Of a stretch of DNA of 41,570 nucleotides, positions 1 to 9,467 are shown in pieces (position 1 is the first letter of the stretch; every line of letters begins with the position of its first letter). Under the pieces are notes generated by a model, which did not search any database, was not told where the DNA came from, and saw only the letters and a program-made list of their open reading frames with translations. This DNA is from Bacteroidota bacterium (lineage in GTDB: Bacteria; Bacteroidota; Bacteroidia; AKYH767-A; 2013-40CM-41-45), in assembly GCA_003151745.1 (NCBI GenBank), contig PLYJ01000096.1, positions 1 through 41,570 on the forward strand. The letters run 5' to 3'. The translations under genes were made by a program, and so were the position numbers.

Positions 1-61
1 GTGAATATCATAGAATTCAGGTATCAATGAAGTCTGCATTTCGTGTCACACGTGCAGGATA

Positions 62-1432
62 TCAGAGCAAACCTGTCAGCAGCTGCGGAAAAATGCCAAG
101 CGCTAAAGCAGCAATGGAGGTGACAATAAGCAATGCTTTGAAAACACCGTTAATCGGAATTACAACTTCGCTCTCTTCTTTGAACATAGCAATGATGATG
201 CGAAAATAGTAGAATACACCTACTAACGAACCAAGCACAGCAATTATTACCAGCCCTGTGTAGTGATTCTCAATGGCTGCTGAAAAGATATAGTACTTCG
301 CAAAGAACCCTGCCATAGGAGGAATGCCTGCAAGTGAAAGCATGGTAACAATAGTAACAGCAGCAAGCAACGGATTCTTTTTAGCAAGTCCGTTGAATGA
401 AGCGATAGAATCATTTCCCGTAGTGTGGCTGACAACAAGGAGAATTCCAAAAGAAGTAAGTGATGAAATGGAATAAGCCGCAGTATAATAAAGCAATGCG
501 CTTGATGCCGTCTGGTTCATTGCAAGAATGGCAAGCAACATATAACCTGCATGTGAAATGCTGGAGTATGCAAGCATTCTTTTAAAGTCAACCTGGTAAA
601 CAGCGGTCACATTGCCTATGACAATGGTGAGAGCAGAAATAACCCAAAGCGTTGTGGCCCACATACCAGTTGCAGAAACAAAGCATGTCACAAACAAACG
701 GAAGAAAGCTGCAAAGGCAGCAGTCTTTACAACTGTGCTCATAAATGCAGTTATCACTGTTGGTGAACCTGTATATACATCAGGCGACCAGAAATGAAAA
801 GGAGCAAGAGATGATTTGAACGCAAGACCTGCGATGAGCATCAACACTCCTGCATAAAACATGAATGAGTTTTCAATTCCGTGCATCATGATGTATCGCC
901 TGATTGCATCAAGATTAAAAGAACCTGTCACACCATAGATCAAAGCAATTCCAAAGAGCAGAAAGCCCGTTGCAAAAGCGCCCATCAGGAAATATTTTAA
1001 AGATGCTTCATTGGATTTAAGATCGGACTTATTGCTTCCTGCAAGAATGTACATCGGAATAGATAATATCTCGATGGCAAGAAAAAGCATGAGCATGTTG
1101 GAAAAGGAAGTCATCAACTGTGCTCCGACTAATGCAAAGATGATGAGTGCAAAATGATCTGTGCGGCTGCTTATTTCTTTAAAGAAAGAAGGAGACATTA
1201 TGAACCATAAAAACGTGATAAGTATCATCAATCCTGTAAAGGCGACTGAATAATTATCTACAGCCATCATTTTATTGTACCACTGATGAGGATGATTCCA
1301 GTCCATTACATCGGCAACAAACGCTCCTGCCAGCCCAAGCATAATCAATGGCAGCAATGCTTTCTTGAAATTGAGAATTTCAGAAAACAAAGCCATGACA
1401 CCGATGACAGATAGTATGATGAGCGTAACCAT
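62..1432 (-). CDS. nuoN: NADH-quinone oxidoreductase subunit N
   Basis: This is an antiporter-like membrane subunit of respiratory complex I, in the distal proton-pumping arm. The 456-residue protein is almost entirely hydrophobic helices, with the family's conserved glutamate in a transmembrane segment (E121, within AIEILSIPMYIL) and the Mrp-antiporter-like core (LAFKSSLAPFHFWSPDVY, then KRMLAYSSISHAGYM). Length and motif order are normal for NuoN. It is the last gene of a minus-strand nuoL-nuoM-nuoN run. The 84 bp separating it from nuoM contain a 7-bp-periodic palindromic element rather than a close coupling. The start is the first ATG in the frame. Confidence 0.96.
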   Translation of the reverse strand: MVTLIILSVIGVMALFSEILNFKKALLPLIMLGLAGAFVADVMDWNHPHQWYNKMMAVDNYSVAFTGLMILITFLWFIMSPSFFKEISSRTDHFALIIFALVGAQLMTSFSNMLMLFLAIEILSIPMYILAGSNKSDLKSNEASLKYFLMGAFATGFLLFGIALIYGVTGSFNLDAIRRYIMMHGIENSFMFYAGVLMLIAGLAFKSSLAPFHFWSPDVYTGSPTVITAFMSTVVKTAAFAAFFRLFVTCFVSATGMWATTLWVISALTIVIGNVTAVYQVDFKRMLAYSSISHAGYMLLAILAMNQTASSALLYYTAAYSISSLTSFGILLVVSHTTGNDSIASFNGLAKKNPLLAAVTIVTMLSLAGIPPMAGFFAKYYIFSAAIENHYTGLVIIAVLGSLVGVFYYFRIIIAMFKEESEVVIPINGVFKALLIVTSIAALALGIFPQLLTGLL

Positions 1433-1435
1433 TTT

Positions 1436-1508
1436 AAGGAATAAGGAATAAGGAATGAGGAATAAAGGCCGGAAGTGTTAAATATTTATTCATTATTCAT
1501 TCTTAATT
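1436..1508. repeat. Heptamer-periodic element between nuoM and nuoN
   Basis: AAGGAAT occurs three times and GAGGAAT once in unbroken 7-bp phase, then ATTCATT twice and CTTAATT. The right words are near reverse complements of the left (GAATGAGGAATAAA against TTTATTCATTATTC, two mismatches). Confidence 0.85.
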
Positions 1509-1516
1509 ATTACTTT

Positions 1517-2980
1517 CTATTTTAATGTAAACCCACTCTTATTATTCACAATGTCTTGAATTGCTTTCAATGATGGCTCAGCAATGTCAAGCAAAGGTTT
1601 TGGATAAATGCCAATCCAGAAGATCATAATGACTAACGGTATTAAAACCATTTTTTCTGATGAGGTAAGATCCGTGAATGTTTCTGTTAATTTATTCTTT
1701 TCACCCAAAACAATCTTTTGATAAGAAGTCAACATATATACTGCTCCAAGGATAATCCCTAATCCTGCAATAGCTGCCATCCATGCATTGTATTGATATA
1801 CGCCGTTGAAGAGCAGAAATTCTCCGATAAAGCCATTGGTAAGCGGAAGCGTAATGCTTGCAAGCAGGATGATGATGAAATACGTTGCGAATTGCGGAGC
1901 CACATTGCGGATGCCACCAAGCTCTTTCATCTCTCTTGTATTCATTCTCCGCATGATGATGTCGGCGATGAAGAATAGTCCGACAACATTAATACCATGG
2001 CTTAACATCTGAATCATACCTCCTTGCAGTCCTTGTATAGTGAGCGAGAATATCCCCGCAGATATTAATCCAACGTGAGCAATGGAAGAGTAAGCAATCA
2101 ACCGCTTGAAATCCTTTTGCACTAGGGCAATGCAGGAGGCGTACACGATGCCGATAATAGAAAGCACCATTGCCAACATACCATAATCATGCACACCCTG
2201 CGGCACAATAGGCAACAGCCAGCGTATCAATCCATACACTCCCATCTTCAACATGATGCCGGAAAGAAGCATAGTGCCGGGTGTTGGAGAATCAGTGTAG
2301 GTATCGGGTTGCCACGTGTGAAAAGGAAATAGCGGCATCTTAATGGCGAAGGCAGCAAAGAATGCCCAGAATATCCATCGTTGCTCCGCATCACTTAAAT
2401 GCAACCCATACAGTGCATTAACATCGAACGAGTGTGTGCCCGGTGTTTGAAGATATAAATAGATTAATCCAACAAGCATGAACAGACTACCAAGTAAAGT
2501 ATATATGAAAAACTTTAATGTAATGCGAACACGGTCTTTCTCTCCCCAAATAAGACAAATAAGATAAATAGGAATTAGGGCAAGCTCCCAGAATATATAA
2601 AACAAAAATCCGTCAAGCGCTACAAACACTCCCACCAACGCCATCTGCATGACGAGAATAAGCGAATAGAACAGGGAAGGGTTTTTATATTGATGACTGA
2701 AAGAAGAAAGAATAATAATGGGCGTAAGAAATGTAGTGAGCAACACTAACAACATGCTGACGCCATCTGCTCCGATCTTAAAGCTGATGCCAAGATTCTG
2801 CACCCACCAGTAATCTATCATGAATTGCCTTCCGCCATTGGGATTGAACTGCATCAACATGACTATTGACAATCCAAATTCAATCAATGCACCAAGCAAC
2901 GCAACTCGCTTTGCATTTTCTTTAGCAAAGAGTGTTGCTACCGCAACAACCAACGGAAAAAGTATTAATAGTAAAAGCAT
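1517..2980 (-). CDS. nuoM: NADH-quinone oxidoreductase subunit M
   Basis: This is a complex I membrane-arm subunit of the proton-translocating antiporter family. It has 487 residues and about 14 hydrophobic helices. The invariant glutamate of the family is visible at E132 (YIFWELALIPIYL). The broken-helix region KMPLFPFHTWQPDTYTDSP and KRLIAYSSIAHVG match NuoM rather than NuoN or NuoL. It begins 18 bp after the nuoL stop and is probably cotranscribed with it. Confidence 0.97.
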   Translation of the reverse strand: MLLLLILFPLVVAVATLFAKENAKRVALLGALIEFGLSIVMLMQFNPNGGRQFMIDYWWVQNLGISFKIGADGVSMLLVLLTTFLTPIIILSSFSHQYKNPSLFYSLILVMQMALVGVFVALDGFLFYIFWELALIPIYLICLIWGEKDRVRITLKFFIYTLLGSLFMLVGLIYLYLQTPGTHSFDVNALYGLHLSDAEQRWIFWAFFAAFAIKMPLFPFHTWQPDTYTDSPTPGTMLLSGIMLKMGVYGLIRWLLPIVPQGVHDYGMLAMVLSIIGIVYASCIALVQKDFKRLIAYSSIAHVGLISAGIFSLTIQGLQGGMIQMLSHGINVVGLFFIADIIMRRMNTREMKELGGIRNVAPQFATYFIIILLASITLPLTNGFIGEFLLFNGVYQYNAWMAAIAGLGIILGAVYMLTSYQKIVLGEKNKLTETFTDLTSSEKMVLIPLVIMIFWIGIYPKPLLDIAEPSLKAIQDIVNNKSGFTLK

Positions 2981-2998
2981 TGATTTCTCTCTACTACT

Positions 2999-4891
2999 CT
3001 ATTTAAGATAAATATTAAAAACGAAAATGGCGATGATGCTTACAACCATAATGAAAATGTAAAAACCGATGTTGCCGCTTTGCACTAATCGCAATGTTCT
3101 TCCGCCCCACACCACTCCTTTACCCAAGGCATTCACAGTGCCATCCACCAGCCTGTTATCAAAGATTTTGTAAAATATATCGCTTAACCAGTAAAGGGGC
3201 TTCACGATGATGCTATCATACAGTTCATCCACATAATACTTATTGAACAGCACACGCGTAGAAGGGTTAAAATCATTTTCATTCAATGCAGGAACGTTTT
3301 GCTGCTTGCTAAAAAAGCCGCGAGTAATAATGTATAGAATGATAAGCGTGACAGTAAAGGCAATCATCATCATCCATTCAAAAGAACCTGAAGCCTCGCT
3401 ATGAATAATACTTGCGGGAACAGATAACAATGGTTCGAGGTATTTTTCAAACAAATGATGATCGCTGAAAACGTGAGGCATTCCTAGAAAGCCGCCAAAG
3501 GTTGATAACAAGGCAAGAATAATAAGCGGAACAGTCATTACCGGAGGTGACTCATGCAGGTGATGTTCCTGATCCATTGTTCCTCGGAAAGTTCCAAAGA
3601 AAGTAAGAAACAAAAGGCGGAACATATAGAAAGCCGTCAGCAAAGAAGTAATTGAAAGCAGGATAAAAACAAATTTGTTCTGCTCATAAGCATGAACAAG
3701 TATTTCGTCCTTGCTGAAGAAACCTGCAAATGGAGGAATGCCGCTTATAGCAAGCGTTCCTATTAAAAAGACAATAAACGTGACAGGTAGTTTTTTTCTT
3801 AGGCCTCCCATCTTCCGTATGTCCTGTTCGCCGCTCATGGCATGAATCACGCTGCCTGCAGCAAGGAATAACAATGCTTTGAAAAAAGCATGAGTTGTTA
3901 CATGAAACAAACCGGTGGAATAAGAACCAACACCTAATGCAACAAACATATATCCCAACTGGCTGACTGTTGAGTATGCCAGCACTTTCTTAATATCCGT
4001 TTGCGCAACAGCAATTGTAGCTGCAAAAATGGCTGTTGCCGTTCCAATCAATGTAATAAAGGAAAGCGTTGCAGGAGCAAGAGAATACAAAACATTGGAT
4101 CGCACAACAATGTAAATACCTGCCGTCACCATCGTAGCTGCATGGATAAGCGCTGAAACAGGTGTAGGACCCGCCATTGCATCAGGCAGCCACGTATATA
4201 AAGGTATCTGTGCGCTCTTACCCATTGCACCGATGAAGAGCAGCATGGTGATTGCAATAATGACGGGTTGATTATAATATTTTGCCTTATCCAAAGAGAA
4301 AACTTCCTGAAAATTAGTGCTGTGGAATGTTACATAAATCAAAATGATGCCAAGTAAAAAGCCAAGATCACCGATGCGATTCATGATGAACGCTTTGTTG
4401 GCGGCTCTGTTATACTCATCGTTCTTGAACCAGAAGCCAATCAAAAGATACGAGCACAAACCCACGCCTTCCCATCCTGCAAACATGATAACGTAATTGG
4501 ATCCCATCACCAGCAGCAGCATGAAGAAGATAAACAGGTTGAGATGAGCAAAGAACCTTGACTTGTTCTCATCATGACTCATGTAGCCGATGGAATAGAC
4601 ATGAATTAGAAAACCAACGCCTGTTACAATCAACAGCATCAATATGGATGCATGATCAATTAAAAAAGAGAACGGAATGGAAAGATTGCCGGCATGAATC
4701 CAGTTGAAATAGTCTATCGTTACAGCCTCGTTGACTTTGAAAAAAAGACCAACAGATATGCAAAAAGACGCCAGCACCATCACAGATGCAAGAACACCGG
4801 AAAGATTCTTTGGAAGTACGTTCTTTAAAAAACTGATGATTAAAAACCCCGCAAGCGGAAAAACAGGTATCAGCCAAACCAACTGCATCAT
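2999..4891 (-). CDS. nuoL: NADH-quinone oxidoreductase subunit L
   Basis: This is the largest antiporter-like subunit of complex I; besides the channel core it carries the lateral amphipathic helix that braces the membrane arm. The 630-residue protein shows the conserved MFAGWEGVGLCSYLLIGFW segment (E141) and the QIPLYTWLPDAMAGPTPVSALIHAAT signature of Nad5/NuoL, followed by a long C-terminal extension ending in a last membrane helix. It leads the nuoLMN run. A TAnnTTTG -7 box lies just upstream (4911-4918). No nuoK or other nuo gene precedes it, so either the rest of complex I is elsewhere or this is a separate transcription unit. Confidence 0.97.
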   Translation of the reverse strand: MMQLVWLIPVFPLAGFLIISFLKNVLPKNLSGVLASVMVLASFCISVGLFFKVNEAVTIDYFNWIHAGNLSIPFSFLIDHASILMLLIVTGVGFLIHVYSIGYMSHDENKSRFFAHLNLFIFFMLLLVMGSNYVIMFAGWEGVGLCSYLLIGFWFKNDEYNRAANKAFIMNRIGDLGFLLGIILIYVTFHSTNFQEVFSLDKAKYYNQPVIIAITMLLFIGAMGKSAQIPLYTWLPDAMAGPTPVSALIHAATMVTAGIYIVVRSNVLYSLAPATLSFITLIGTATAIFAATIAVAQTDIKKVLAYSTVSQLGYMFVALGVGSYSTGLFHVTTHAFFKALLFLAAGSVIHAMSGEQDIRKMGGLRKKLPVTFIVFLIGTLAISGIPPFAGFFSKDEILVHAYEQNKFVFILLSITSLLTAFYMFRLLFLTFFGTFRGTMDQEHHLHESPPVMTVPLIILALLSTFGGFLGMPHVFSDHHLFEKYLEPLLSVPASIIHSEASGSFEWMMMIAFTVTLIILYIITRGFFSKQQNVPALNENDFNPSTRVLFNKYYVDELYDSIIVKPLYWLSDIFYKIFDNRLVDGTVNALGKGVVWGGRTLRLVQSGNIGFYIFIMVVSIIAIFVFNIYLK

Positions 4892-4910
4892 GCGTTCTAA
4901 AATTGAACCG

Positions 4911-4918
4911 CAAAAGTA
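4911..4918 (-). promoter_or_regulatory. Predicted -7 box for nuoL
   Basis: The minus strand reads TACTTTTG, a perfect match to the Bacteroidota -7 consensus TAnnTTTG, about 20 bp before the nuoL start codon. No clear -33 TTTG at the usual 18-21 bp distance is visible, so the promoter is only a prediction. Confidence 0.45.
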
Positions 4919-4972
4919 GAATTAAAACCCCAAATTGGAAATGATAGCTATCACGCTTTTCTCACACACCTT

Positions 4973-5005
4973 AAAAAAACAAACCCCTCCTCAACGAAGG
5001 GGTTT
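4973..5005 (-). terminator. Rho-independent terminator after the 80-residue gene
   Basis: The stem AAACCCCT / AGGGGTTT (4981-4988 with 4998-5005) has a 9-nt loop. On the minus strand it is followed by a run of seven T (A7 at 4973-4979 on the plus strand). It lies 35 bp past the stop of the small gene at 5040-5282 and separates that gene from nuoL. Confidence 0.85.
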
Positions 5006-5039
5006 CATCATTAATACGTTTCAACTATTTACAATAAGA

Positions 5040-5282
5040 CTATTTAATTTTCGTAGTTTTTAATTTATCAACTCCCTTAACGGAAGCTTTCTGAAAAGCG
5101 TCTTTGCGATCAGGGATTTTGGCATCAGCATCTTTAACTACAAGTTGTGCATATCCATTGTCGCGGTATTCAGCGATATAGTCATCGAGATCAATGCCTA
5201 AATGGTTAGCGGATACTTCAATTTTTTTGAAGTATCCTGATAACTGGGATAGTTCTTTCTTTTCTTCTATTGTAAGTTCCAT
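5040..5282 (-). CDS. Small unknown soluble protein, 80 residues
   Basis: I do not recognise this gene. It encodes an 80-residue hydrophilic protein with no signal peptide or membrane segment. The sequence is charged at both ends, with a helical N-terminus (LTIEEKKELSQLSGYFKKIE) and a lysine-rich tail. It has its own downstream terminator, and the intergenic region upstream is AT-rich with weak -7-like boxes (TATCTTTA), so it looks like a real monocistronic gene rather than a chance frame. Its position before nuoLMN is probably incidental. Confidence 0.7.
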   Translation of the reverse strand: MELTIEEKKELSQLSGYFKKIEVSANHLGIDLDDYIAEYRDNGYAQLVVKDADAKIPDRKDAFQKASVKGVDKLKTTKIK

Positions 5283-5380
5283 GGTTAAGATTATTTTATT
5301 TCACTAAAAGTAATGTAAAGATAAAACAAAATTAATGAGTTTACGCACGAGTTATTAATACGTATTTGTTAATACCGGGG

Positions 5381-6214
5381 CTACAGAACTGGCCATAAAG
5401 AGATAAAAAACAAAGCGCCGCAAACAACAATCATCAGGATACTCCATCTTCTTCTGCGATTCGAATAAAGCGCAATTCTATTGTAGATAATAATGTTTAT
5501 AAACAAAGCAGCGAGAGAGAAAAGGGCTGTTCCCACTTGTAATATACCATCATTTATTGGTTCAACAAGAAAATCAAAGGGCAACTTACTGATATTTTCA
5601 ATTTTCAAAATCAATGCTATGTAAACCAATATGGGAAGCATGGCTAGCATGATGCTGATAAGAAAAAGCTTATTAACCATGGAGGGCAGCACCGTTTTCT
5701 TCACCAAATCGAGATCGTCTGGATGCAAACGCCTGAACATGCCGGCAGAAAAAAGAGATACTAAGAAACCTATAAGAATTATATCTTCTCCTGTATGCAG
5801 GGCGCGATGCGAAGGCACATAATACTCCTGAATGACTTGTGAAGAAAAAGGTGGCGCGTCTTCATTCCGGTTTTCTTTAACGTGGTCAATGATGCGAGCC
5901 GTTTCTTTATGGTTAACATAGTTCACATGAATATAAGCGTACATAAAGGAACTTGTTATTAACGCCATGATAATGGTAATGACCATCCCCGTGCAGAATG
6001 CTTCACGGAAAGTAATTTGATTTTCCTGCTCGTTATTTCGTTTGAATTTAATACCCCAAACAATGGCTGTTATGACAATAAAGAAAGCCAGCAAGCCAGT
6101 GTAAATACCGGTTTCGAGTCTTATGGTCTGAAATCCGGGGATGAACTCTACGTATTTATAAGCGCACAATGCTAATCCGCCACAAATGCCAAATTTGAGT
6201 TCTGTTTTGAACAT
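5381..6214 (-). CDS. DUF4199-like integral membrane protein
   Basis: This is a 277-residue membrane protein of unknown function. It has two hydrophobic helices near the N-terminus, then a hydrophilic stretch, another helix pair, a polar segment ending EYYVPSHRALHTGED and further helices to the C-terminus, about seven in all. The early FREAFCTGMVITIIMALITSSFMYAY segment resembles the Bacteroidota DUF4199 family, which has no established function. The assignment rests on general pattern only. It is preceded by a strong palindromic 7-bp-periodic element (6232-6294) shared with the 3' side of the superoxide dismutase gene. Confidence 0.75.
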   Translation of the reverse strand: MFKTELKFGICGGLALCAYKYVEFIPGFQTIRLETGIYTGLLAFFIVITAIVWGIKFKRNNEQENQITFREAFCTGMVITIIMALITSSFMYAYIHVNYVNHKETARIIDHVKENRNEDAPPFSSQVIQEYYVPSHRALHTGEDIILIGFLVSLFSAGMFRRLHPDDLDLVKKTVLPSMVNKLFLISIMLAMLPILVYIALILKIENISKLPFDFLVEPINDGILQVGTALFSLAALFINIIIYNRIALYSNRRRRWSILMIVVCGALFFISLWPVL

Positions 6215-6231
6215 GGCTCAAATATAAAATA

Positions 6232-6294
6232 ATTCACAATTCATAATGCACCATTCACGATTAATCGTGAATCATAAATTGTGAATTGTGAATC
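6232..6294. repeat. Heptamer-periodic palindrome, 9 x 7 bp
   Basis: Nine 7-bp words fill the gap between the DUF4199-like gene and sodA: the ATTCACA/ATTCATA/ATTCACG type on the left and GTGAATC/GTGAATT on the right. The two 31-bp halves are nearly perfect reverse complements around position 6263, so the whole element can fold into one hairpin. After the hairpin the minus strand continues into an AT-rich run, so it may also stop sodA transcripts. It belongs to the intergenic class described in the findings. Confidence 0.85.
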
Positions 6295-6296
6295 TT

Positions 6297-6899
6297 TTAT
6301 TTTGCTGAAGCAAAACGCTTTGCCACTTCTTCCCAGTTAATTACATTCCACCAGGCAGTGATGTAATCCGGTCTGCGGTTTTGATAGTGCAGGTAGTACG
6401 CATGTTCCCAAACGTCTAAGCCCATGATCGGTGTTCCTTTTAATTCGGAAACATCCATCAACGGGTTGTCCTGATTGGGAGTGGAACCGATGGAAAGCTT
6501 ACCGCCGTTTGACACAAGCCATGCCCAACCGCTTCCGAAGCGTGTGGCGCCGGCACCGGCGAACTTTGTTTTGAATTCATCAAAGCTGGTGAACGCTGCC
6601 TTGATAGCATCAGCCAAAGCGCCTGTTGGAGCGCCACCACCACCTTGTTTCATGATCGTCCAGAAAAGAGAATGGTTGTAATGCCCGCCACCATTGTTGC
6701 GCACGGCAGGTGAATATTTTGAAATGTCTTTAAGGATATCTTCAATGCTCTTGTTTACATCATCACCGGTGAGCGCGGCATTGAGATTATTTACATAGGC
6801 AGCATGGTGCTTGTCGTGATGGATTTCCATCGTTTTAGCATCTATGTGTGGTTCTAATGCATTGAATGCATAGGGAAGATTGGGAAGTGTAAAAGCCAT
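6297..6899 (-). CDS. sodA: Superoxide dismutase, Mn type (Fe/Mn family)
   Basis: This cytoplasmic enzyme dismutes superoxide to oxygen and hydrogen peroxide. The 200-residue protein has the four metal ligands of the Fe/Mn family: H27 (EIHHDKHH), H76 ([10 protein letters not shown]), D162 and H166 ([19 protein letters not shown]). The second-sphere glutamine Q143 in TPNQDNPLM is the position typical of Mn-dependent or cambialistic enzymes; Fe forms usually carry the glutamine elsewhere. There is no signal peptide. A -7 box TAACTTTG lies at 6944-6951, giving a leader of roughly 40 nt. Confidence 0.96.
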   Translation of the reverse strand: MAFTLPNLPYAFNALEPHIDAKTMEIHHDKHHAAYVNNLNAALTGDDVNKSIEDILKDISKYSPAVRNNGGGHYNHSLFWTIMKQGGGGAPTGALADAIKAAFTSFDEFKTKFAGAGATRFGSGWAWLVSNGGKLSIGSTPNQDNPLMDVSELKGTPIMGLDVWEHAYYLHYQNRRPDYITAWWNVINWEEVAKRFASAK

Positions 6900-6943
6900 G
6901 ATTTTGGGATTTTAAATTATAAATGTTAAATTGTTTAGGAGAA

Positions 6944-6951
6944 CAAAGTTA
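6944..6951 (-). promoter_or_regulatory. Predicted -7 box for sodA
   Basis: The minus strand reads TAACTTTG, a full match to TAnnTTTG, 45 bp before the sodA start. The stretch 6960-7020 next to it iterates CGAAT-type words (ACGAATAC, then TTCGTGCATTCGT) in both orientations. Confidence 0.5.
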
Positions 6952-7037
6952 ATATATTATCTACGAATACGAATCTGTACGAATATACGAATGTGCCTTA
7001 TTCGTGCATTCGTAACTATCCGTTATTGGTAGATGTT

Positions 7038-8825
7038 TCAATCAAGTTTCAGTACTGCCAAAAACGCCTGCTGCGGAATTTCCACATTGCCTACCTGCCG
7101 CATGCGCTTCTTTCCTTCTTTTTGCTTTTCTAAAAGCTTGCGCTTACGTGATATATCGCCGCCGTAACATTTTGCTGTTACATCTTTGCGAAGCGCTTTC
7201 ACGGTTTCGCGAGCAATAATTTTAGAACCGATGCTGGCTTGAATAATAATTTCAAATTGCTGGCGTGTGATCAGCTCCTTCAGCTTTTCACACATCTTCC
7301 TGCCGAATTCATAAGCATGTGTGCGATGCACCAATGCCGACAGAGCATCTACGGGTTCTGCATTGAGCCGTATGTCAAGCTTTACAAGCTCGCTTGCGCG
7401 ATATTCAAGTGGGTGATAATCGAATGAAGCATATCCTTTTGAAATAGATTTGAGCTTATCATAAAAATCAAAAACGATTTCTGCCAGCGGCATATCAAAT
7501 TGCAGTTCTACTCGATCGGTGGTGAGATAATGCTGCTTGACAATGTGGCCGCGCTTGCCAATACACAGCGTCATAATAGCTCCTGTAAACTCCGACTTCG
7601 TTATTATCTGTGCCTTTATATATGGTTCTTCGATGCGTTCAAGAAAATTAGGATCAGGCAATTCGCTTGGGTTGTGTATTTCGCGAATTTCGCCGCTTGT
7701 CATATAGGCAGTGTAAGAAACGTTAGGAACCGTTGTAATCACCGTCATGTTGTACTCACGCTCCAAGCGCTCCTGTATAATTTCCATGTGCAGCATGCCA
7801 AGGAAGCCGCAACGGAAACCAAAGCCAAGTGCAGCAGATGCTTCCGGCTGAAATACTAAAGAAGCATCATTCAACTGAAGCTTCTCAATGGAATTGCGAA
7901 GCTCTTCATATTCATCCGTGTCCACAGGATAGATTCCAGCAAACACCATCGGCTTCACATCTTCAAAACCTTTGATGGCTTCGATGCACGGATTTTCAAC
8001 ATGAGTGATCGTATCACCCACTTTCACTTCGCGCGCTTCTTTAATGCCGCTTATTATATATCCAACATCGCCTGTTTTCACAACATCGCGCGGAGATTTT
8101 TCTAATTTCAGAATGCCCACTTCATCGGCAACATATTGATGCCCTGTTGCAAAGAACTTTACTTTGTCGCCTTTGCGAACCTCGCCTTCAAACACACGGA
8201 AGTAAGCAACGATGCCGCGAAATTGGTTAAATACAGAATCAAAGATAAGCGCTTTCAACGGAGCCGTGGGACTTCCTTTCGGAGCAGGAATGCGCTTCGC
8301 AATCGCTTCTAAAATGCCATGCACACCGAGGCCGGTCTTAGCGCTTGCAGAAATAATGTCTTCTCTGTCACAACCAACCAAATCAACGATCTGGTCCTTC
8401 ACCATTTCTGGGTTGGCGCTTTCAAGATCAATCTTATTGAGGATTGGAATAATCGTAAGATTATGTTCCATCGCAAGATAAAGATTGCTGATGGTCTGTG
8501 CCTGTATGCCTTGCGCAGCATCCACAATAAGCAATGCACCTTCACAGGCAGCAATAGCCCGCGACACTTCATACGAAAAGTCAACGTGGCCGGGAGTATC
8601 AATGAGGTTGTAATTATAATGCACGCCGTCCAGCTCGTATTTCATTTGTATGGCATGGCTCTTAATGGTGATGCCGCGTTCGCGCTCCAGGTCCATATCG
8701 TCCAGCACCTGCGCCTGCATCTCTCTCTTTTGAATGGTATTGGTGTATTCAAGCAACCTGTCAGCCAGGGTGCTCTTGCCATGGTCAATATGAGCGATAA
8801 TGCAAAAGTTGCGGATATTCTTCAT
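7038..8825 (-). CDS. lepA: Elongation factor 4 (LepA), ribosome-associated GTPase
   Basis: LepA is a conserved translational GTPase that acts on stalled or back-translocating ribosomes and in ribosome assembly. The 595-residue protein is full length. It has the P-loop AHIDHGKST (residues 11-19), a switch I region around [16 protein letters not shown] (76-83) and NKIDLESA, then EF-G-like domains II, III and V and the LepA-specific C-terminal domain rich in lysine ([19 protein letters not shown]). The start is preceded by a TACCTTTG -7 box at 8847-8854. Confidence 0.98.
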   Translation of the reverse strand: MKNIRNFCIIAHIDHGKSTLADRLLEYTNTIQKREMQAQVLDDMDLERERGITIKSHAIQMKYELDGVHYNYNLIDTPGHVDFSYEVSRAIAACEGALLIVDAAQGIQAQTISNLYLAMEHNLTIIPILNKIDLESANPEMVKDQIVDLVGCDREDIISASAKTGLGVHGILEAIAKRIPAPKGSPTAPLKALIFDSVFNQFRGIVAYFRVFEGEVRKGDKVKFFATGHQYVADEVGILKLEKSPRDVVKTGDVGYIISGIKEAREVKVGDTITHVENPCIEAIKGFEDVKPMVFAGIYPVDTDEYEELRNSIEKLQLNDASLVFQPEASAALGFGFRCGFLGMLHMEIIQERLEREYNMTVITTVPNVSYTAYMTSGEIREIHNPSELPDPNFLERIEEPYIKAQIITKSEFTGAIMTLCIGKRGHIVKQHYLTTDRVELQFDMPLAEIVFDFYDKLKSISKGYASFDYHPLEYRASELVKLDIRLNAEPVDALSALVHRTHAYEFGRKMCEKLKELITRQQFEIIIQASIGSKIIARETVKALRKDVTAKCYGGDISRKRKLLEKQKEGKKRMRQVGNVEIPQQAFLAVLKLD

Positions 8826-8846
8826 TCTTTTTCCCTAAGGGGGGAG

Positions 8847-8854
8847 CAAAGGTA
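8847..8854 (-). promoter_or_regulatory. Predicted -7 box for lepA
   Basis: The minus strand reads TACCTTTG, a perfect TAnnTTTG, 21 bp upstream of the lepA ATG. A TCCCGCA/TGCGGGA hairpin (8869-8887) sits just upstream of it. Confidence 0.5.
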
Positions 8855-8868
8855 ATCGTTTTTAATAG

Positions 8869-8887
8869 TCCCGCACTTGCTGCGGGA
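8869..8887. repeat. TCCCGCA...TGCGGGA hairpin repeat, copy 1
   Basis: Perfect 7-bp arms TCCCGCA and TGCGGGA flank a 5-nt loop. The same arms recur at 37706-37719 (no loop) and 37924-37939 (2-nt loop), and imperfectly at 10135-10171. Confidence 0.7.
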
Positions 8888-8964
8888 TGCCATGCAGAGC
8901 AAAAGTAAACGGAGATGAAGTTTAGAAAGTGCAGAATTATAAAATATGGAAGAAGACCGTGCGC

Positions 8965-9246
8965 TCAGTCCTCGTATCCGCTTTTGATAACAGTTGAAAT
9001 CATTTTAAACTGTTCATTGGCATTGATGCAATGCGGTGAATGCGCCGGTATGACGATGCCATTTCCTAATTTAAGCTGGTATTTTTTTTCATCAATGATG
9101 ACCTCCGCTGCGCCGTCTATTATCTGTATATACGTGTCGAAAGGAGAAGTTTTTTCTCCTAATTCTTCGCCTGTGGCAAAAGACGCGACTGTGATATTGC
9201 CGGTCGTCTTCTTGATAATAGTCTTGCTGACCACAGCGTTCGGCAC
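8965..9246 (-). CDS. Cupin-domain protein, apparently broken by an in-frame stop
   Basis: This is a small single-domain cupin beta-barrel. The recognisable part reads TGNITVASFATGEELGEKTSPFDTYIQIIDGAAEV and ends IPAHSPHCINANEQFKMISTVIKSG, the usual cupin motif 1 and 2 regions, although the metal ligands are incomplete. The listed start is a GTG. The same frame continues upstream without a break to 9303, then meets TAA at 9304-9306, then runs open again to an ATG at 9372 (MKNDKKNLADLTKQSNHTDK). The natural gene is therefore probably 8965-9372, about 135 residues, interrupted by one nonsense codon. A shared 40-bp regulatory element lies upstream at 9428-9467. Confidence 0.7.
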   Translation of the reverse strand: MPNAVVSKTIIKKTTGNITVASFATGEELGEKTSPFDTYIQIIDGAAEVIIDEKKYQLKLGNGIVIPAHSPHCINANEQFKMISTVIKSGYED

Positions 9247-9397
9247 ATACTCAATGATTTCAACGATGATATGCGCTTTTGACTTTTCTACTTCCGCAGG
9301 AGCTTAATTACTTTTATCAGTATGATTGCTCTGTTTGGTAAGATCAGCAAGATTCTTTTTATCATTTTTCATTACCTGTTGTATTTAAAATATGCCG

Positions 9398-9467
9398 TAA
9401 AGGTCGGCATGTTCAACAGGATGTGTGTTATATAACTTTAGAAAAGAGTTATATCATTCACATATTA
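9398..9467 (-). promoter_or_regulatory. Shared 40-bp operator plus -7 box, copy 1 (cupin)
   Basis: The 40-bp element at 9428-9467 matches copies at 10801-10840 and 11377-11416 without gaps. Its core is an imperfect ATAACTT-N7-AAGTTAT dyad flanked by GTGAATGAT on the minus strand. Exactly 22 bp further toward the gene lies GACCTTTA (9398-9405), in the position of the -7 box. It overlaps the last codons of the AraC-family gene and would drive the cupin gene starting at 9372. Confidence 0.7.
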
